Of a stretch of 40,500 nt of DNA, positions 30,101-38,630 are shown one piece after another. Under the pieces are notes generated by a model, which saw nothing but the letters and a program-made list of their open reading frames with translations, made no database searches and had not been told where the DNA came from. The stretch comes from an uncultured beta proteobacterium. GTDB lineage: Bacteria > Pseudomonadota > Gammaproteobacteria > Burkholderiales > Burkholderiaceae_C. A program made the translations under genes and the position numbers. Location: NCBI GenBank assembly GCA_903828235.1, contig CAIKLM010000072.1, forward strand, positions 1 to 40,500, read 5' to 3'. The stretch's first letter is position 1. Each line of letters begins with the position of its first letter.

Positions 30101-31381
30101 ATGTCCGCTGCAATCCAACCCCGCCGCCAGGCCCTGAAGACCCTGTCAGCTGCCGCCATGCTCGCGGCCGTGGGCCGACCCGCGTTCGCGCAGGGCGCCA
30201 CCATCAAGGTGGGCGTGCTGCACTCGCTGTCGGGCACCATGGCCATCTCGGAGACCGTGCTCAAGGACACGGTGCTGATGGCCATCGACGAGGTCAACGC
30301 CAAGGGCGGCGTGCTCGGCCGCAAGCTCGAGGCGGTGGTGGTGGACCCGGCCTCGAACTGGCCGCTGTTCGCCGAGAAGGCCAAGCAGCTGATCAGCCAG
30401 GACAAGGTGGCCGCCGTCTTCGGCTGCTGGACCAGCGTCAGCCGCAAGAGCGTGCTGCCGGTGTTCGAGGGCAGCAACGCGCTGCTGTTCTACCCCGTGC
30501 AGTACGAGGGCGAGGAGCTCTCGGCCAACGTCTTCTACACCGGCGCGGCGCCCAACCAGCAGGCCATTCCCGCGGTGGAGTACCTGATGAGCAAGGACGG
30601 TGGCGGCGCCAAGCGCTTCGTGCTGCTGGGCACCGACTACGTGTACCCGCGCACCACCAACAAGATCCTGCGTGCGTTCCTGAAGGCCAAGAACATCCCC
30701 GAGGCCGACATCATGGAGGAGTACACCCCCTTCGGCCACGCCGACTACCAGAGCATCATCGCCAAGATCAAGAAGTTCGCCAGCGAGGGCAAGAAGACGG
30801 CCGTCGTCTCCACCATCAACGGCGACTCCAACGTGCCGTTCTACAAGGAGCTCGGCAACCAGGGCCTGAAGGCCACCGACGTGCCGGTGGTGGCGTTCTC
30901 GGTCGGCGAGGAAGAGCTGCGCGGCGTCGACACCAAGCCGCTGGTGGGCCACCTGGCGGCCTGGAACTACTTCATGAGCCTGAAGGGCGCGTCCAACGAC
31001 GAGTTCGTCAAGAAGTGGGCGGCCTACGCCAAGGCCAAGAACATCGCCGGGCACAAGGACAAGCCGATCACGAACGACCCGATGGAGGCCACCTACATCG
31101 GCTTCAACATGTGGGTGCAGGCGGTGACCAAGGCCAAGAGCACCGACGTCGACAAGGTGCGCCAGGCCATGTACGGCCAGACCTTCAAGGCGCCCAGCGG
31201 CATCACCAGCACGATGGATCCTAGCCACCACCTGCGCAAGAGCGTGTTCGTCGGCGAGGTGCGCGCCGACGGCCAGTTCAACGTGGTCTGGAAGACGCCG
31301 GGCCCGGTGGCGGCCGACCCCTGGAGCGACTTCATCCCCGAGAACAAGGGCAAGCAGAACCTGCCCGCCAAGCGCGGCTGA
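30101..31381 (+). CDS. urtA: Urea ABC transporter substrate-binding protein UrtA
   Basis: A 426-residue periplasmic urea receptor of the branched-chain amino acid transporter class. The leader QPRRQALKTLSAAAMLAAVG carries a twin-arginine motif and is cut near AFAQG. The mature protein begins IKVGVLHSLSGTMAISE, followed by segments typical of UrtA rather than LivJ: FGCWTSVSRKSVLPVFE, LFYPVQYEGEE, NVFYTGAAPNQQAIPAVEYL and AWNYFMSL. A strong AAGGAGAA sits 3 bases before ATG 30101. It stands first in urtABCDE behind a sigma-54 promoter, consistent with uptake of urea under nitrogen limitation. urtB follows after 13 bases. Confidence 0.96.
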   Translation: MSAAIQPRRQALKTLSAAAMLAAVGRPAFAQGATIKVGVLHSLSGTMAISETVLKDTVLMAIDEVNAKGGVLGRKLEAVVVDPASNWPLFAEKAKQLISQDKVAAVFGCWTSVSRKSVLPVFEGSNALLFYPVQYEGEELSANVFYTGAAPNQQAIPAVEYLMSKDGGGAKRFVLLGTDYVYPRTTNKILRAFLKAKNIPEADIMEEYTPFGHADYQSIIAKIKKFASEGKKTAVVSTINGDSNVPFYKELGNQGLKATDVPVVAFSVGEEELRGVDTKPLVGHLAAWNYFMSLKGASNDEFVKKWAAYAKAKNIAGHKDKPITNDPMEATYIGFNMWVQAVTKAKSTDVDKVRQAMYGQTFKAPSGITSTMDPSHHLRKSVFVGEVRADGQFNVVWKTPGPVAADPWSDFIPENKGKQNLPAKRG

Positions 31382-31394
31382 CCCGGCCCGCGCC

Positions 31395-33050
31395 GTGACG
31401 CACCCCTTCCCGTGCCCGCACGGCCCCGCGCCGCGGGCAGCCGCGGCGTCGGGCCGCCCGGGCGCCCGGGCCGCATGGTCGGGGGTGCTCCGGTGGCTGC
31501 TGGTGGCCTTGATGCTGCTGGCCAGCGGCGCGGTTCGGGCGTTGACGGCCGAGCAGGCCGTGGCCATCGCGGCGGGTGAGACCGACGCCCGCGTCGAGGC
31601 GCTGCGCCGTGCCATGGCCCAGGGCGACGCGAAGCTGGCGCCTCTGGTGAAGGCGCTGGCTGACGATGCCGTCAAGCTGTCAGGTGGCCGCGCCTACGTG
31701 CTGCGCGACGGCCGCGCCTTCGACGCCGTCACGGGTGCCGAGGCGATGCTGCCCGCCGACGCCGAGGACGCGGTCAGCAACAACCGCATGCGCCGCGCGC
31801 TGGAAGCGGCGCTGGCGGCCTTGTCGCTGCTGTCGCCCGACCGCGCTGCCCGGGCGCGCGCCATCGACGAGCTCAAGGAACAGGCCGACCCCGCGCTGCT
31901 GGCGCTGGTGGACAAGGCGGTCGTCGCCGAGGCCGACCCCGGGCTGAAGGAGCAGCTGGTGCTGCTGCGCTCCTCGCTGCTTGTCCAGCACCCCGACGCG
32001 GCGAAGCGCCTGCAGGCCGCGCGCGAGCTGGCCGCCAGCGGGCAGCCGGCCACGCGCGCGCTCCTGCTGCAGCGGCTGGGCGTCGAGGAAGACGCCGGCG
32101 TGCGCGCGGCGCTGCAGGCGTCGGCGGACGCGGTGGCCGTGCGCCTGGCCTGGGGCGAGCGGCTGGGTGTCCTGTTCGCGGGCCTGTCGCTGGGATCGAT
32201 CCTGCTGCTGGTGGCGCTGGGCCTGGCCATCACCTATGGCCTCATGGGCGTCATCAACATGGCGCACGGTGAGCTGATGATGATCGGCGCCTATGCGGCG
32301 TACGTGACGCAGAACCTGTTCAGGACCTACGCTCCCGAGGCGTTCGGCTGGTACCTGGTGGCCGCCATCCCGGCGTCGTTCCTGGCGGCCGCGCTGGTGG
32401 GCGCGCTGATGGAGCGCAGCGTCATCCGCTGGCTGTACGGCCGGCCCCTGGAGACGCTCCTCGCCACATGGGGCATCAGCCTGATCCTGATGCAGGCCGT
32501 GCGCTCGCTGTTCGGCGCGCAGAACGTGCTGGTCGAGAACCCCGCGTGGATGTCCGGCGGCATCGCCGTGCTGCCCAACCTGACGCTGCCGTACAACCGG
32601 CTGGCCATCCTGGTGTTCGCCGCGCTGGTGCTGTGCGGCGTGGCGCTGCTGATCGCGCGCACGCGGCTGGGCCTGTTCATCCGCGGTGTCACGCAGAACC
32701 GGCCGATGGCCGCGTGCACCGGCGTGGACACATCGCGCGTGGACACCCTGGCCTTCGCGCTCGGCGCCGGCTTGGCCGGGCTGGCGGGCTGCGCGCTCAG
32801 CCAGGTGGGCAACGTCGGCCCCGACCTCGGGCAGAGCTACATCGTCGACAGCTTCATGGTGGTGGTGCTCGGCGGCGTTGGGCAGCTGGCCGGTACCGTG
32901 GTGGCGGCGCTGGGCCTGGGCGTGTTGAACAAGCTGCTCGAAGGCTGGGCCGGGGCGGTGCTGGCCAAGATCATGGTGCTGGTGCTGATCGTGGTGTTCA
33001 TCCAGAAGCGTCCGCAGGGGCTGTTCGCCCTGAAGGGCCGTTCGGCATGA
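31395..33050 (+). CDS. urtB: Urea ABC transporter permease UrtB
   Basis: Inner-membrane channel subunit, 551 residues. A signal-like helix (about 29-50) is followed by an exported alpha-helical domain of about 200 residues with HEAT-like repeats, the feature that distinguishes UrtB from LivH. The permease domain starts near residue 255 (GLSLGSILLLVALGLAITYGLMGVINMAHGELMMIGAY) with about eight helices; the transporter loop reads ARTRLGLFIRGVTQNRPMAACTGVDTSRVD. Start is GTG 31395. Its stop overlaps urtC's ATG by four bases. It pairs with UrtC and is powered by UrtD and UrtE. Confidence 0.95.
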   Translation: MTHPFPCPHGPAPRAAAASGRPGARAAWSGVLRWLLVALMLLASGAVRALTAEQAVAIAAGETDARVEALRRAMAQGDAKLAPLVKALADDAVKLSGGRAYVLRDGRAFDAVTGAEAMLPADAEDAVSNNRMRRALEAALAALSLLSPDRAARARAIDELKEQADPALLALVDKAVVAEADPGLKEQLVLLRSSLLVQHPDAAKRLQAARELAASGQPATRALLLQRLGVEEDAGVRAALQASADAVAVRLAWGERLGVLFAGLSLGSILLLVALGLAITYGLMGVINMAHGELMMIGAYAAYVTQNLFRTYAPEAFGWYLVAAIPASFLAAALVGALMERSVIRWLYGRPLETLLATWGISLILMQAVRSLFGAQNVLVENPAWMSGGIAVLPNLTLPYNRLAILVFAALVLCGVALLIARTRLGLFIRGVTQNRPMAACTGVDTSRVDTLAFALGAGLAGLAGCALSQVGNVGPDLGQSYIVDSFMVVVLGGVGQLAGTVVAALGLGVLNKLLEGWAGAVLAKIMVLVLIVVFIQKRPQGLFALKGRSA

Positions 33051-34165
33051 ACCGCAGCGCTGGCGCCCCGGGGGGCTCGCTCACGGGGCTGGGCGCGCGC
33101 GGCTGGAGCGCCGTGCTCGCCGCCGTGCTGCTGGTGGCCGTGGTGATGCCGGCCTTGAACCTGCTCGTGCCGGAGTCCAGCCCGCTGCACCTGTCGGACT
33201 TCATGGTCGGCCTGCTGGGCAAGATCCTGTGCTTCGCCATCTGCGCGCTGGCGATGGACCTCATCTGGGGCTATGCCGGCATCCTCTCGCTGGGCCACGG
33301 CCTGTTCTTCGCGCTGGGCGGCTACGCGATGGGCATGTACCTGATGCGGCAGATCGGCCGCGACGGGCAGTACCAGAGCGACATGCCCGACTTCATGGTG
33401 TTCCTGAACTGGAAGGCCTTCCCGTGGCACTGGACGCTGTCGGACAGCTTCGTCGCGCAGATGCTGCTGGTGGTGCTGGTGCCGGGGCTGCTGGCCTTCG
33501 TGTTCGGCTGGTTCGCGTTCCGCTCGCGCATCCAGGGCGTGTACTTCTCCATCATCACGCAGGCGCTGACCTTCGCGGCCATGCTGCTGTTCTTCCGCAA
33601 CGAGACCGGCTTCGGCGGCAACAACGGCTTCACCGACTTCAAGCGCATCCTGGGCATGCCCATCGGCACGCCGCAGATGCGCGTCGGGCTGGCGGTGCTG
33701 TCGGGGCTGGTGCTGATCGGCCTGTACCTGATGGCGCGCTGGATCGTCCACAGCAAGTACGGGCGCGTGCTGCAGGCCATCCGCGACGCCGAGTCGCGGG
33801 CGATGTTCTGCGGCTACGACCCGCTGCCCTACAAGCTGTCGATCTGGACGCTGTCGGCGGTGATGTGCGCCGTGGCCGGGGCGCTGTACGTGCCGCAGGT
33901 GGGCATCATCAACCCGGGCGAGATGAGCCCGGCCGCGTCGATCGAGATGGCGATCTGGGCCGCCGTGGGCGGCCGCGGCACCCTCATCGGCCCCATCGGC
34001 GGCGCCTTCGTCGTCAACGGCGCGAAGAGCTGGTTCACGGCCGCGTTCCCGGAGTTCTGGCTGTACTTCCTGGGCGCGCTGTTCATCGCGGTGACGCTGT
34101 TCCTGCCGCAGGGCCTGTGGGGGCTGGTGCGCCGGCTGGCGCGCACCCGGGAGCCGCCGCCGTGA
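33047..34165 (+). CDS. urtC: Urea ABC transporter permease UrtC
   Basis: Second channel subunit, 372 residues, related to LivM. About nine to ten membrane helices; conserved parts include DLIWGYAGILSLGHGLFFALGGYAMGMYLM, the EAA-like loop SKYGRVLQAIRDAESRAMFCGYDPLPYKL, and the UrtC-typical ETGFGGNNGFTDF and PQVGIINPGEMSPAASIEMAIWAAVGGRGTL. Start overlaps the urtB stop (ATGA), and its own stop overlaps the urtD GTG (GTGA), so B, C and D are translationally coupled. Confidence 0.95.
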   Translation: MNRSAGAPGGSLTGLGARGWSAVLAAVLLVAVVMPALNLLVPESSPLHLSDFMVGLLGKILCFAICALAMDLIWGYAGILSLGHGLFFALGGYAMGMYLMRQIGRDGQYQSDMPDFMVFLNWKAFPWHWTLSDSFVAQMLLVVLVPGLLAFVFGWFAFRSRIQGVYFSIITQALTFAAMLLFFRNETGFGGNNGFTDFKRILGMPIGTPQMRVGLAVLSGLVLIGLYLMARWIVHSKYGRVLQAIRDAESRAMFCGYDPLPYKLSIWTLSAVMCAVAGALYVPQVGIINPGEMSPAASIEMAIWAAVGGRGTLIGPIGGAFVVNGAKSWFTAAFPEFWLYFLGALFIAVTLFLPQGLWGLVRRLARTREPPP

Positions 34166-35037
34166 CGCCCGAGCTGATGGAGGCCGGCGCGCGCGCAAGC
34201 GCCGCCCACGCGCAGCGCCTGGCCGAGGGCGGCGGGCGCCGTCGCGTGACGATCGGCCGCGGCCTGGCGCTGCCCGAGCCCGACTTCGCGCACGGGGTGG
34301 CGCTGTACCTCGAGGACCTGAGCGTCAGCTTCGACGGCTTCAAGGCGCTGGACGCGCTGTCGCTGACTATCGACGCTGGCGAGCTGCGCTGCGTCATCGG
34401 CCCCAACGGGGCCGGGAAGACGACGCTGATGGACTGCATCACCGGCAAGACGCGGCCCGATGCTGGCAAGCTGTTCTTCGGCTCCACCATCGAGCTGCGG
34501 CGCTTCTCCGAGCCCGAGATCGCGCAGATGGGCATCGGCCGCAAGTTCCAGAAGCCCACCGTGTTCGAGCCGCTGACGGTGCTGCAGAACCTGGAGCTGG
34601 CGCTGGCGGGCGACCGCCGCGCGCGTGCCAGCCTGTTCGCGCGCTTGTCGGGCGAGCAGCTCGACCGCATCGACGAGCTGCTGGCGCTGATCCACCTGCG
34701 CGAGCACGCGCACCGCGCCGCCGGGCAGTTGTCGCACGGGCAGAAGCAGTGGCTCGAGATCGGCATGCTGCTGGCGCAGAACCCGCGGCTGCTGCTGCTG
34801 GACGAGCCCGTGGCCGGCATGACCGACGAGGAGACCGAGCGCACCGCGGAGCTGTTCCTGTCGCTGCAGGGCCGGCACTCGCTGGTGGTGGTCGAGCACG
34901 ACATGGCCTTCGTGGCGCAGCTCGCGGGCGCGCACCGCACGGTGACCGTGCTGCACGAAGGCCGCGTGCTGGCCGAGGGTCGGCTCGCCGAGGTGCAGGC
35001 CGACCCGCAGGTGGTCGAGGTCTACCTCGGCCGCTGA
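34162..35037 (+). CDS. urtD: Urea ABC transporter ATP-binding protein UrtD
   Basis: One of two ATPases of the urea importer, 291 residues, LivG-like. An N-terminal extension of about 45 residues precedes the ATPase, which shows Walker A GPNGAGKTT near residue 78, a Q-loop region (RKFQKPTVFEPLTV), signature LSHGQKQWLEIGM, Walker B LLLLDEP and switch histidine in VVVEHDMAFV. The LSHGQ signature and FQKPTVFE are typical of UrtD. GTG start from overlap with urtC. It ends 13 bases before urtE. Confidence 0.95.
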   Translation: MTPELMEAGARASAAHAQRLAEGGGRRRVTIGRGLALPEPDFAHGVALYLEDLSVSFDGFKALDALSLTIDAGELRCVIGPNGAGKTTLMDCITGKTRPDAGKLFFGSTIELRRFSEPEIAQMGIGRKFQKPTVFEPLTVLQNLELALAGDRRARASLFARLSGEQLDRIDELLALIHLREHAHRAAGQLSHGQKQWLEIGMLLAQNPRLLLLDEPVAGMTDEETERTAELFLSLQGRHSLVVVEHDMAFVAQLAGAHRTVTVLHEGRVLAEGRLAEVQADPQVVEVYLGR

Positions 35038-35050
35038 GACCGGACCGCCC

Positions 35051-35743
35051 ATGCTGCACGTCGACACCCTGCACCAGGCCTACGGCGGCTCGCACATCCT
35101 GCGCGCGGTGTCGTTCGAGGCGCGCGCGGGCGAGGTGACCGTCGTGCTGGGCCGCAACGGCGTGGGCAAGACGACCCTGCTGCGCAGCCTGATGGGCGTG
35201 GTGCCCGTGCGCAGCGGCACGGTGCGGCTGGACGGGCGCGACATCACGCGCGCCGCGCCCTTCGAGCGCGTGCGCGCCGGCATCGGCTACGTACCCCAGG
35301 GGCGCGAGATCTTCGGCCGCCTGACGGTGGAGGAGAACCTGCGCATGGGGCTGGCCAGCCGCAGCGCGCGGGCCCCGATCCCGGCCGAGCTGTTCGAGAT
35401 GTTCCCGGTGCTGCAGCAGATGCGCCAGCGGCGCGGCGGCGACCTCTCCGGGGGCCAGCAGCAGCAGCTGGCGATCGCGCGCGCGCTGGCCGCCGGCCCG
35501 AAGCTGCTGCTGCTGGACGAGCCCACCGAGGGCATCCAGCCCAGCATCATCAAGGACATCGGCCGCGTGATCCGCGCGCTGGCCGCGCGGGGCACGATGG
35601 CCATCGTGCTCGTCGAGCAGTACTACGAGTTCGCCGAGTCGCTGGCCGACCAGTTCCTGGTGATGGAGCGCGGCGAGGTCGTGCTGCGCGGGCGGGGCAG
35701 CGAGATGCAGGCGCTGGGGGCGCGGGGGCGCATGTCGATCTGA
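35051..35743 (+). CDS. urtE: Urea ABC transporter ATP-binding protein UrtE
   Basis: Second ATPase, 230 residues, LivF-like. Walker A GRNGVGKTTLLRSLMGV near residue 34, Q-loop IGYVPQGREIFGRLTVEENL, signature LSGGQQQQLAIARAL, Walker B LLLLDEPTEGIQPSI and the switch region VLVEQYYEFAESLADQF. The Gly-Arg-Asn-Gly-Val-Gly-Lys loop and EQYYEFA are characteristic of UrtE. It ends the operon; no urease gene follows, and the next gene is convergent. Confidence 0.95.
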   Translation: MLHVDTLHQAYGGSHILRAVSFEARAGEVTVVLGRNGVGKTTLLRSLMGVVPVRSGTVRLDGRDITRAAPFERVRAGIGYVPQGREIFGRLTVEENLRMGLASRSARAPIPAELFEMFPVLQQMRQRRGGDLSGGQQQQLAIARALAAGPKLLLLDEPTEGIQPSIIKDIGRVIRALAARGTMAIVLVEQYYEFAESLADQFLVMERGEVVLRGRGSEMQALGARGRMSI

Positions 35744-35756
35744 CGCTGCCCGCACA

Positions 35757-35769
35757 GGCCGCCCCGGCC
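35757..35769. terminator. Weak hairpin between convergent urtE and lipoprotein genes
   Basis: GGCCG, loop CCC, CGGCC: a five-pair GC stem in the 39-base gap between the two stop codons, with no T-run. It may help end transcription in both directions. Confidence 0.3.
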
Positions 35770-35782
35770 GCGCCGCAAACCC

Positions 35783-36469
35783 TCAGCGCGGCGGGCTGGC
35801 CTCGGCCTGCAGCGGCACGGTCACGCGGCGCGGGTTCAGCCCGAGTTTGGGGAAGTCGGTCAACGCGGCCGAGAACATCGCCGCCAGCGTGGGGGCGCTG
35901 GCCGTGCTGGACACGCTCTCGTGGCTGGCCCGCGCCTCGAACAGCGGCTTGCCGCTGGCGCGGTCGCGGATGAGCAGGGCCACCTCGCGCTCGAAGCGGG
36001 CGCTGAGGTCGAACTGCGCGCTGTAGCCCCAGCGCGGCCCGCCCCAGGGGTTGTGGCGCCAGGTGCCGAAGCCGCCGCGCCACCAGAACGGGTCGGCCCA
36101 GGGCGGCTCGGAACGGCCCACCCGGGTGCCCACCTGCACCAGCACGTCGGGCGTGCCGCCGGCCGCCACGGGGGTGAAGCCGGCCCGGGCCAGCGCGCCG
36201 CGGGCGGCGGCCTCCAGCGCCTCGGTCTCGGCGGCGCGCGCCTGCTGCGAGGGCAGGCGCTCGAAGGCATAGCTGCCCGGGCTGCGGCCCGCCGGCCACT
36301 CGCCGAAGCTCGAGACCTCGGCGGTGAGCGTGTTCATGGCGGCGCAGCCGCCAAGCAGCAGCAGCGCGGCGCCACCCGCACCGGCCAGCAGCGCACGCCG
36401 GGGCACCGGCGTGGCACGGTCGGCGTGCGGCGCGGTGATCGCTTCGGGGATCGGGGCGGCAGGGGTCAT
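35783..36469 (-). CDS. DUF4136-type lipoprotein
   Basis: A 228-residue outer-membrane or periplasmic lipoprotein. After a longer than usual N-terminus (RATPVPRRALLAGAGGAALLLLGGCAAM) the lipobox LGGC gives a lipidated Cys near residue 42. The mature part follows the DUF4136 pattern: a strand pair in front of SYAFERLPSQ, ALARAGFTPVAAGGTPDVLVQVG, then the Trp/Gly-rich PFWWRGGFGTWRHNPWGGPRWG and RFEREVALLIRDRASGKPLFEARA. The RR ahead of the hydrophobic stretch could indicate Tat export. It begins two bases after ttcA ends, so it is at the tail of that operon. Function unknown. Confidence 0.85.
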   Translation of the reverse strand: MTPAAPIPEAITAPHADRATPVPRRALLAGAGGAALLLLGGCAAMNTLTAEVSSFGEWPAGRSPGSYAFERLPSQQARAAETEALEAAARGALARAGFTPVAAGGTPDVLVQVGTRVGRSEPPWADPFWWRGGFGTWRHNPWGGPRWGYSAQFDLSARFEREVALLIRDRASGKPLFEARASHESVSSTASAPTLAAMFSAALTDFPKLGLNPRRVTVPLQAEASPPR

Positions 36470-36471
36470 GG

Positions 36472-37434
36472 TCAGTCCTCCGTGGCGGTCGGGGCCGCGC
36501 CGGGCGCCGCCCGCCAGGGCTGCAGCGTCAGCGGGGCCGTGGCCGGTGCGGCGCAGGGCTCCTCGTCGAAGGCGATGTCGCCACCGGCCACCGGCCGGCC
36601 TTCGGCTCGGATCGTCGTGAAGGGGAACAAGTTCCGGTCCATCAGGTGGCTGGGCACGACCTTGCCCATCGCGGTGAGCATGTTGTCGATGCGGCCAGGG
36701 TACTTCCGCTCCCACTCGCGGATCATCGCCTTGACCTGCACGCGCTGCAGGTTGTCCTGGCTGCCGCACAGCGTGCACGGGATGATCGGGAAGCGCCGGT
36801 GCTCGGCCCAGCGCTCCAGGTCGGTCTCGGCCACGTAGGCCAGCGGGCGGATGACGACGTGGCGGCCGTCGTCGCTCACCAGCTTGGGCGGCATGCCCTT
36901 CAGGCGGCTGCCGAAGAACATGTTCATCAGCAGCGTGACCACCATGTCGTCGCGGTGGTGGCCGAGCGCGATCTTGGTCGCGCCGAGCTCGCCGGCCACG
37001 CGGTACAGGATGCCGCGGCGCAGCCGTGAGCACAGGCTGCACATGGTCTGGCCCTCGGGGATGAGCTTCTTCACCACCGAGTAGGTGTCCTGGTTCTCGA
37101 TGTGGAAGGGCACGCCGAGCTGCGTGAGGTACCCGGGCAGCACGTGCTCGGGGAAGCCGGGCTGCTTCTGGTCGAGGTTGACGGCCACGATCTCGAAGGG
37201 CACCGGCGCGCGCTGGCGCAGGCTCAGCAGGATGTCCAGCAGCGCGTAGCTGTCCTTGCCGCCCGACAGGCACACCATCACCTTGTCGCCGGCCTCGATC
37301 ATGTTGAAGTCGGCGATGGCCTGGCCCACCTGGCGGTGCAGCCGCTTGCTCAGCTTGTTGGCCTCGAAGCGGGCCTTGCGCTCGTCACCGGCCCCGGGCG
37401 GGGCCAGGGTGGCGGCGTCGGTCCTGTCGTTCAT
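36472..37434 (-). CDS. ttcA: tRNA 2-thiocytidine biosynthesis protein TtcA
   Basis: Iron-sulfur ATP-dependent enzyme that thiolates C32 of certain tRNAs; 320 residues. The PP-loop SGGKDS is at 57-62 and the cluster-binding cysteines are in CSLC (C132, C135) and CTLC (C220, C223). [33 protein letters not shown] and [12 protein letters not shown] are family signatures. The C-terminus has an extra low-complexity tail of about 30 residues ([18 protein letters not shown]). The ATG overlaps the FolB stop (ATGA). Confidence 0.96.
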   Translation of the reverse strand: MNDRTDAATLAPPGAGDERKARFEANKLSKRLHRQVGQAIADFNMIEAGDKVMVCLSGGKDSYALLDILLSLRQRAPVPFEIVAVNLDQKQPGFPEHVLPGYLTQLGVPFHIENQDTYSVVKKLIPEGQTMCSLCSRLRRGILYRVAGELGATKIALGHHRDDMVVTLLMNMFFGSRLKGMPPKLVSDDGRHVVIRPLAYVAETDLERWAEHRRFPIIPCTLCGSQDNLQRVQVKAMIREWERKYPGRIDNMLTAMGKVVPSHLMDRNLFPFTTIRAEGRPVAGGDIAFDEEPCAAPATAPLTLQPWRAAPGAAPTATED

Positions 37435-37829
37435 GCCGGGTCCTTCATCTTGAACACCTCGCAGCCCACGGCGTCGCAGTCGGGGTAGACGTCGGGCTTC
37501 TCGGTGGCCACGCGGGCGGCGCGCACCTTGGGGTGGGCCAGCATGCGCGCCAGCACGTCGTCGGCCAGCGTCTCCTGCAGGTGGATGTGGCCCTGGGCCA
37601 CGCGGGCCATGATCTCGCGGCGGATGAAGTCGTAGTCCAGCACCTCGGCCAGCTCGTCGTGCCGCGGCGTGCTCTCGGCCAGCGGCACGTACAGCTCGAC
37701 GTTGATCTTCACGCGCTGCTCGCCCTTCTTCTCGAAGTCGTGCACGCCGATGTTGATCCACACCTCGTAGTCGCGCAGGAACAAGCGCCGGCAGTCGGCG
37801 AGTTGGGGGTTGGTCAGCAGGGTCTGCAT
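37431..37829 (-). CDS. folB: Dihydroneopterin aldolase-type protein FolB
   Basis: A 132-residue protein of the tunnelling-fold dihydroneopterin aldolase/epimerase family, which acts on dihydroneopterin or its triphosphate in folate and pterin synthesis. [31 protein letters not shown] at about residues 16-46 contains the conserved Glu22; further matches are [29 protein letters not shown] and [21 protein letters not shown], with the usual lysine in the TEKPD turn. Overlaps both neighbours: its start overlaps the reductase stop (TGATG) and its stop overlaps the ttcA start. Operon with a pteridine reductase-like SDR supports a pterin role. Confidence 0.9.
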   Translation of the reverse strand: MQTLLTNPQLADCRRLFLRDYEVWINIGVHDFEKKGEQRVKINVELYVPLAESTPRHDELAEVLDYDFIRREIMARVAQGHIHLQETLADDVLARMLAHPKVRAARVATEKPDVYPDCDAVGCEVFKMKDPA

Positions 37830-38611
37830 CAGGGGGCTTTCGGTTGCGCTTCGCGCGCCAGGAACATCACGTCGCGCGCTTGCGGCTGCAGGTGCTGGCC
37901 GCCGTCGACGAGCAGCGTGGTGCCGGTGACGGCGGGGCTCTCGAGCAGGAAGCGCACCGCGCGCGCCACGTCGGCGGGGGTGGAGCCGCGGCCCAGCGGC
38001 GTCATGCGGTGCGAGGCCTCGAACTCGGCGTCGCTCATGCCGCCGGAGTGCAGCGTGACGCCCGGCGCCACGCCGCACACGCGCACGCGCGGTGCCAGCG
38101 CCTGCGCCAGCATGGTGTTGGCCGCCTCCAGCGCCGCCTTGCTCAGCGTGTAGCTGAAGTAGTCGGGGTTGGGGTTCCAGAGCTTCTGGTCGAGCAGGTT
38201 GACGACCACGCCCAGCGCGCCCTCGGGCAGCGCGCGGTGCAGCGCGCGCGCCAGCAGCACGGCCGGCGCGGTGTTGGCGCGCCACATGCGCTCCATCACC
38301 GCGGTGGAAAAGCTCGCCACGTCGTCGAGCTCGAAGGCCGAGGCGTTGTTGACGACGGCGTCGATGCGCCCGAAGGCGCGCAGCACGGCCGGCACCAGCG
38401 CTTCGCAGGCGGCCTCGTCGGCAAGGTCGGCGGCGAAGGCCTCGGCGCGCGCGCCGGCCGCGCGCAGGCCAGCCACGGCCTGCGCGGCGGCGGCGGCTGA
38501 GTGGCGGTAGTGCACGGCCACGTCCCAGCCGTGCACGGCCAGGTCCTGCGCGATGGCCAGGCCGATGCGTTGGGCACTGCCGGTGACGAGGACAACGGGG
38601 CGTTGGGGCAT
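37829..38611 (-). CDS. folM: FolM-like dihydromonapterin/pteridine reductase (SDR family)
   Basis: A 260-residue NADPH-dependent short-chain reductase. The cofactor motif is TGSAQRIG, with R15 where ordinary SDRs have glycine, as in PTR1 and FolM. NNAS is at 88-91 and the catalytic residues are Y154 and K158 (YTLSK). The usual catalytic serine is replaced by D141 (NLLDQKLW), 13 residues before the tyrosine, exactly the Asp-Tyr-Lys arrangement of pteridine reductases. LVDGGQHL ends the fold. It leads a minus-strand run with folB, ttcA and a lipoprotein. It is divergent from the methyltransferase gene with only 19 bases between start codons. Biochemical substrate is inferred. Confidence 0.85.
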   Translation of the reverse strand: MPQRPVVLVTGSAQRIGLAIAQDLAVHGWDVAVHYRHSAAAAAQAVAGLRAAGARAEAFAADLADEAACEALVPAVLRAFGRIDAVVNNASAFELDDVASFSTAVMERMWRANTAPAVLLARALHRALPEGALGVVVNLLDQKLWNPNPDYFSYTLSKAALEAANTMLAQALAPRVRVCGVAPGVTLHSGGMSDAEFEASHRMTPLGRGSTPADVARAVRFLLESPAVTGTTLLVDGGQHLQPQARDVMFLAREAQPKAP

Positions 38612-38617
38612 GGTTCC

Positions 38618-38623
38618 TACAAT
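38618..38623 (+). promoter_or_regulatory. -10 box for a leaderless methyltransferase mRNA
   Basis: TACAAT ends 7 bases before ATG 38631 in the 19-base gap between two divergent start codons. There is no ribosome binding site between them, and the -35 region would lie inside folM coding sequence. Confidence 0.5.
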
Positions 38624-38630
38624 GCCGCCG

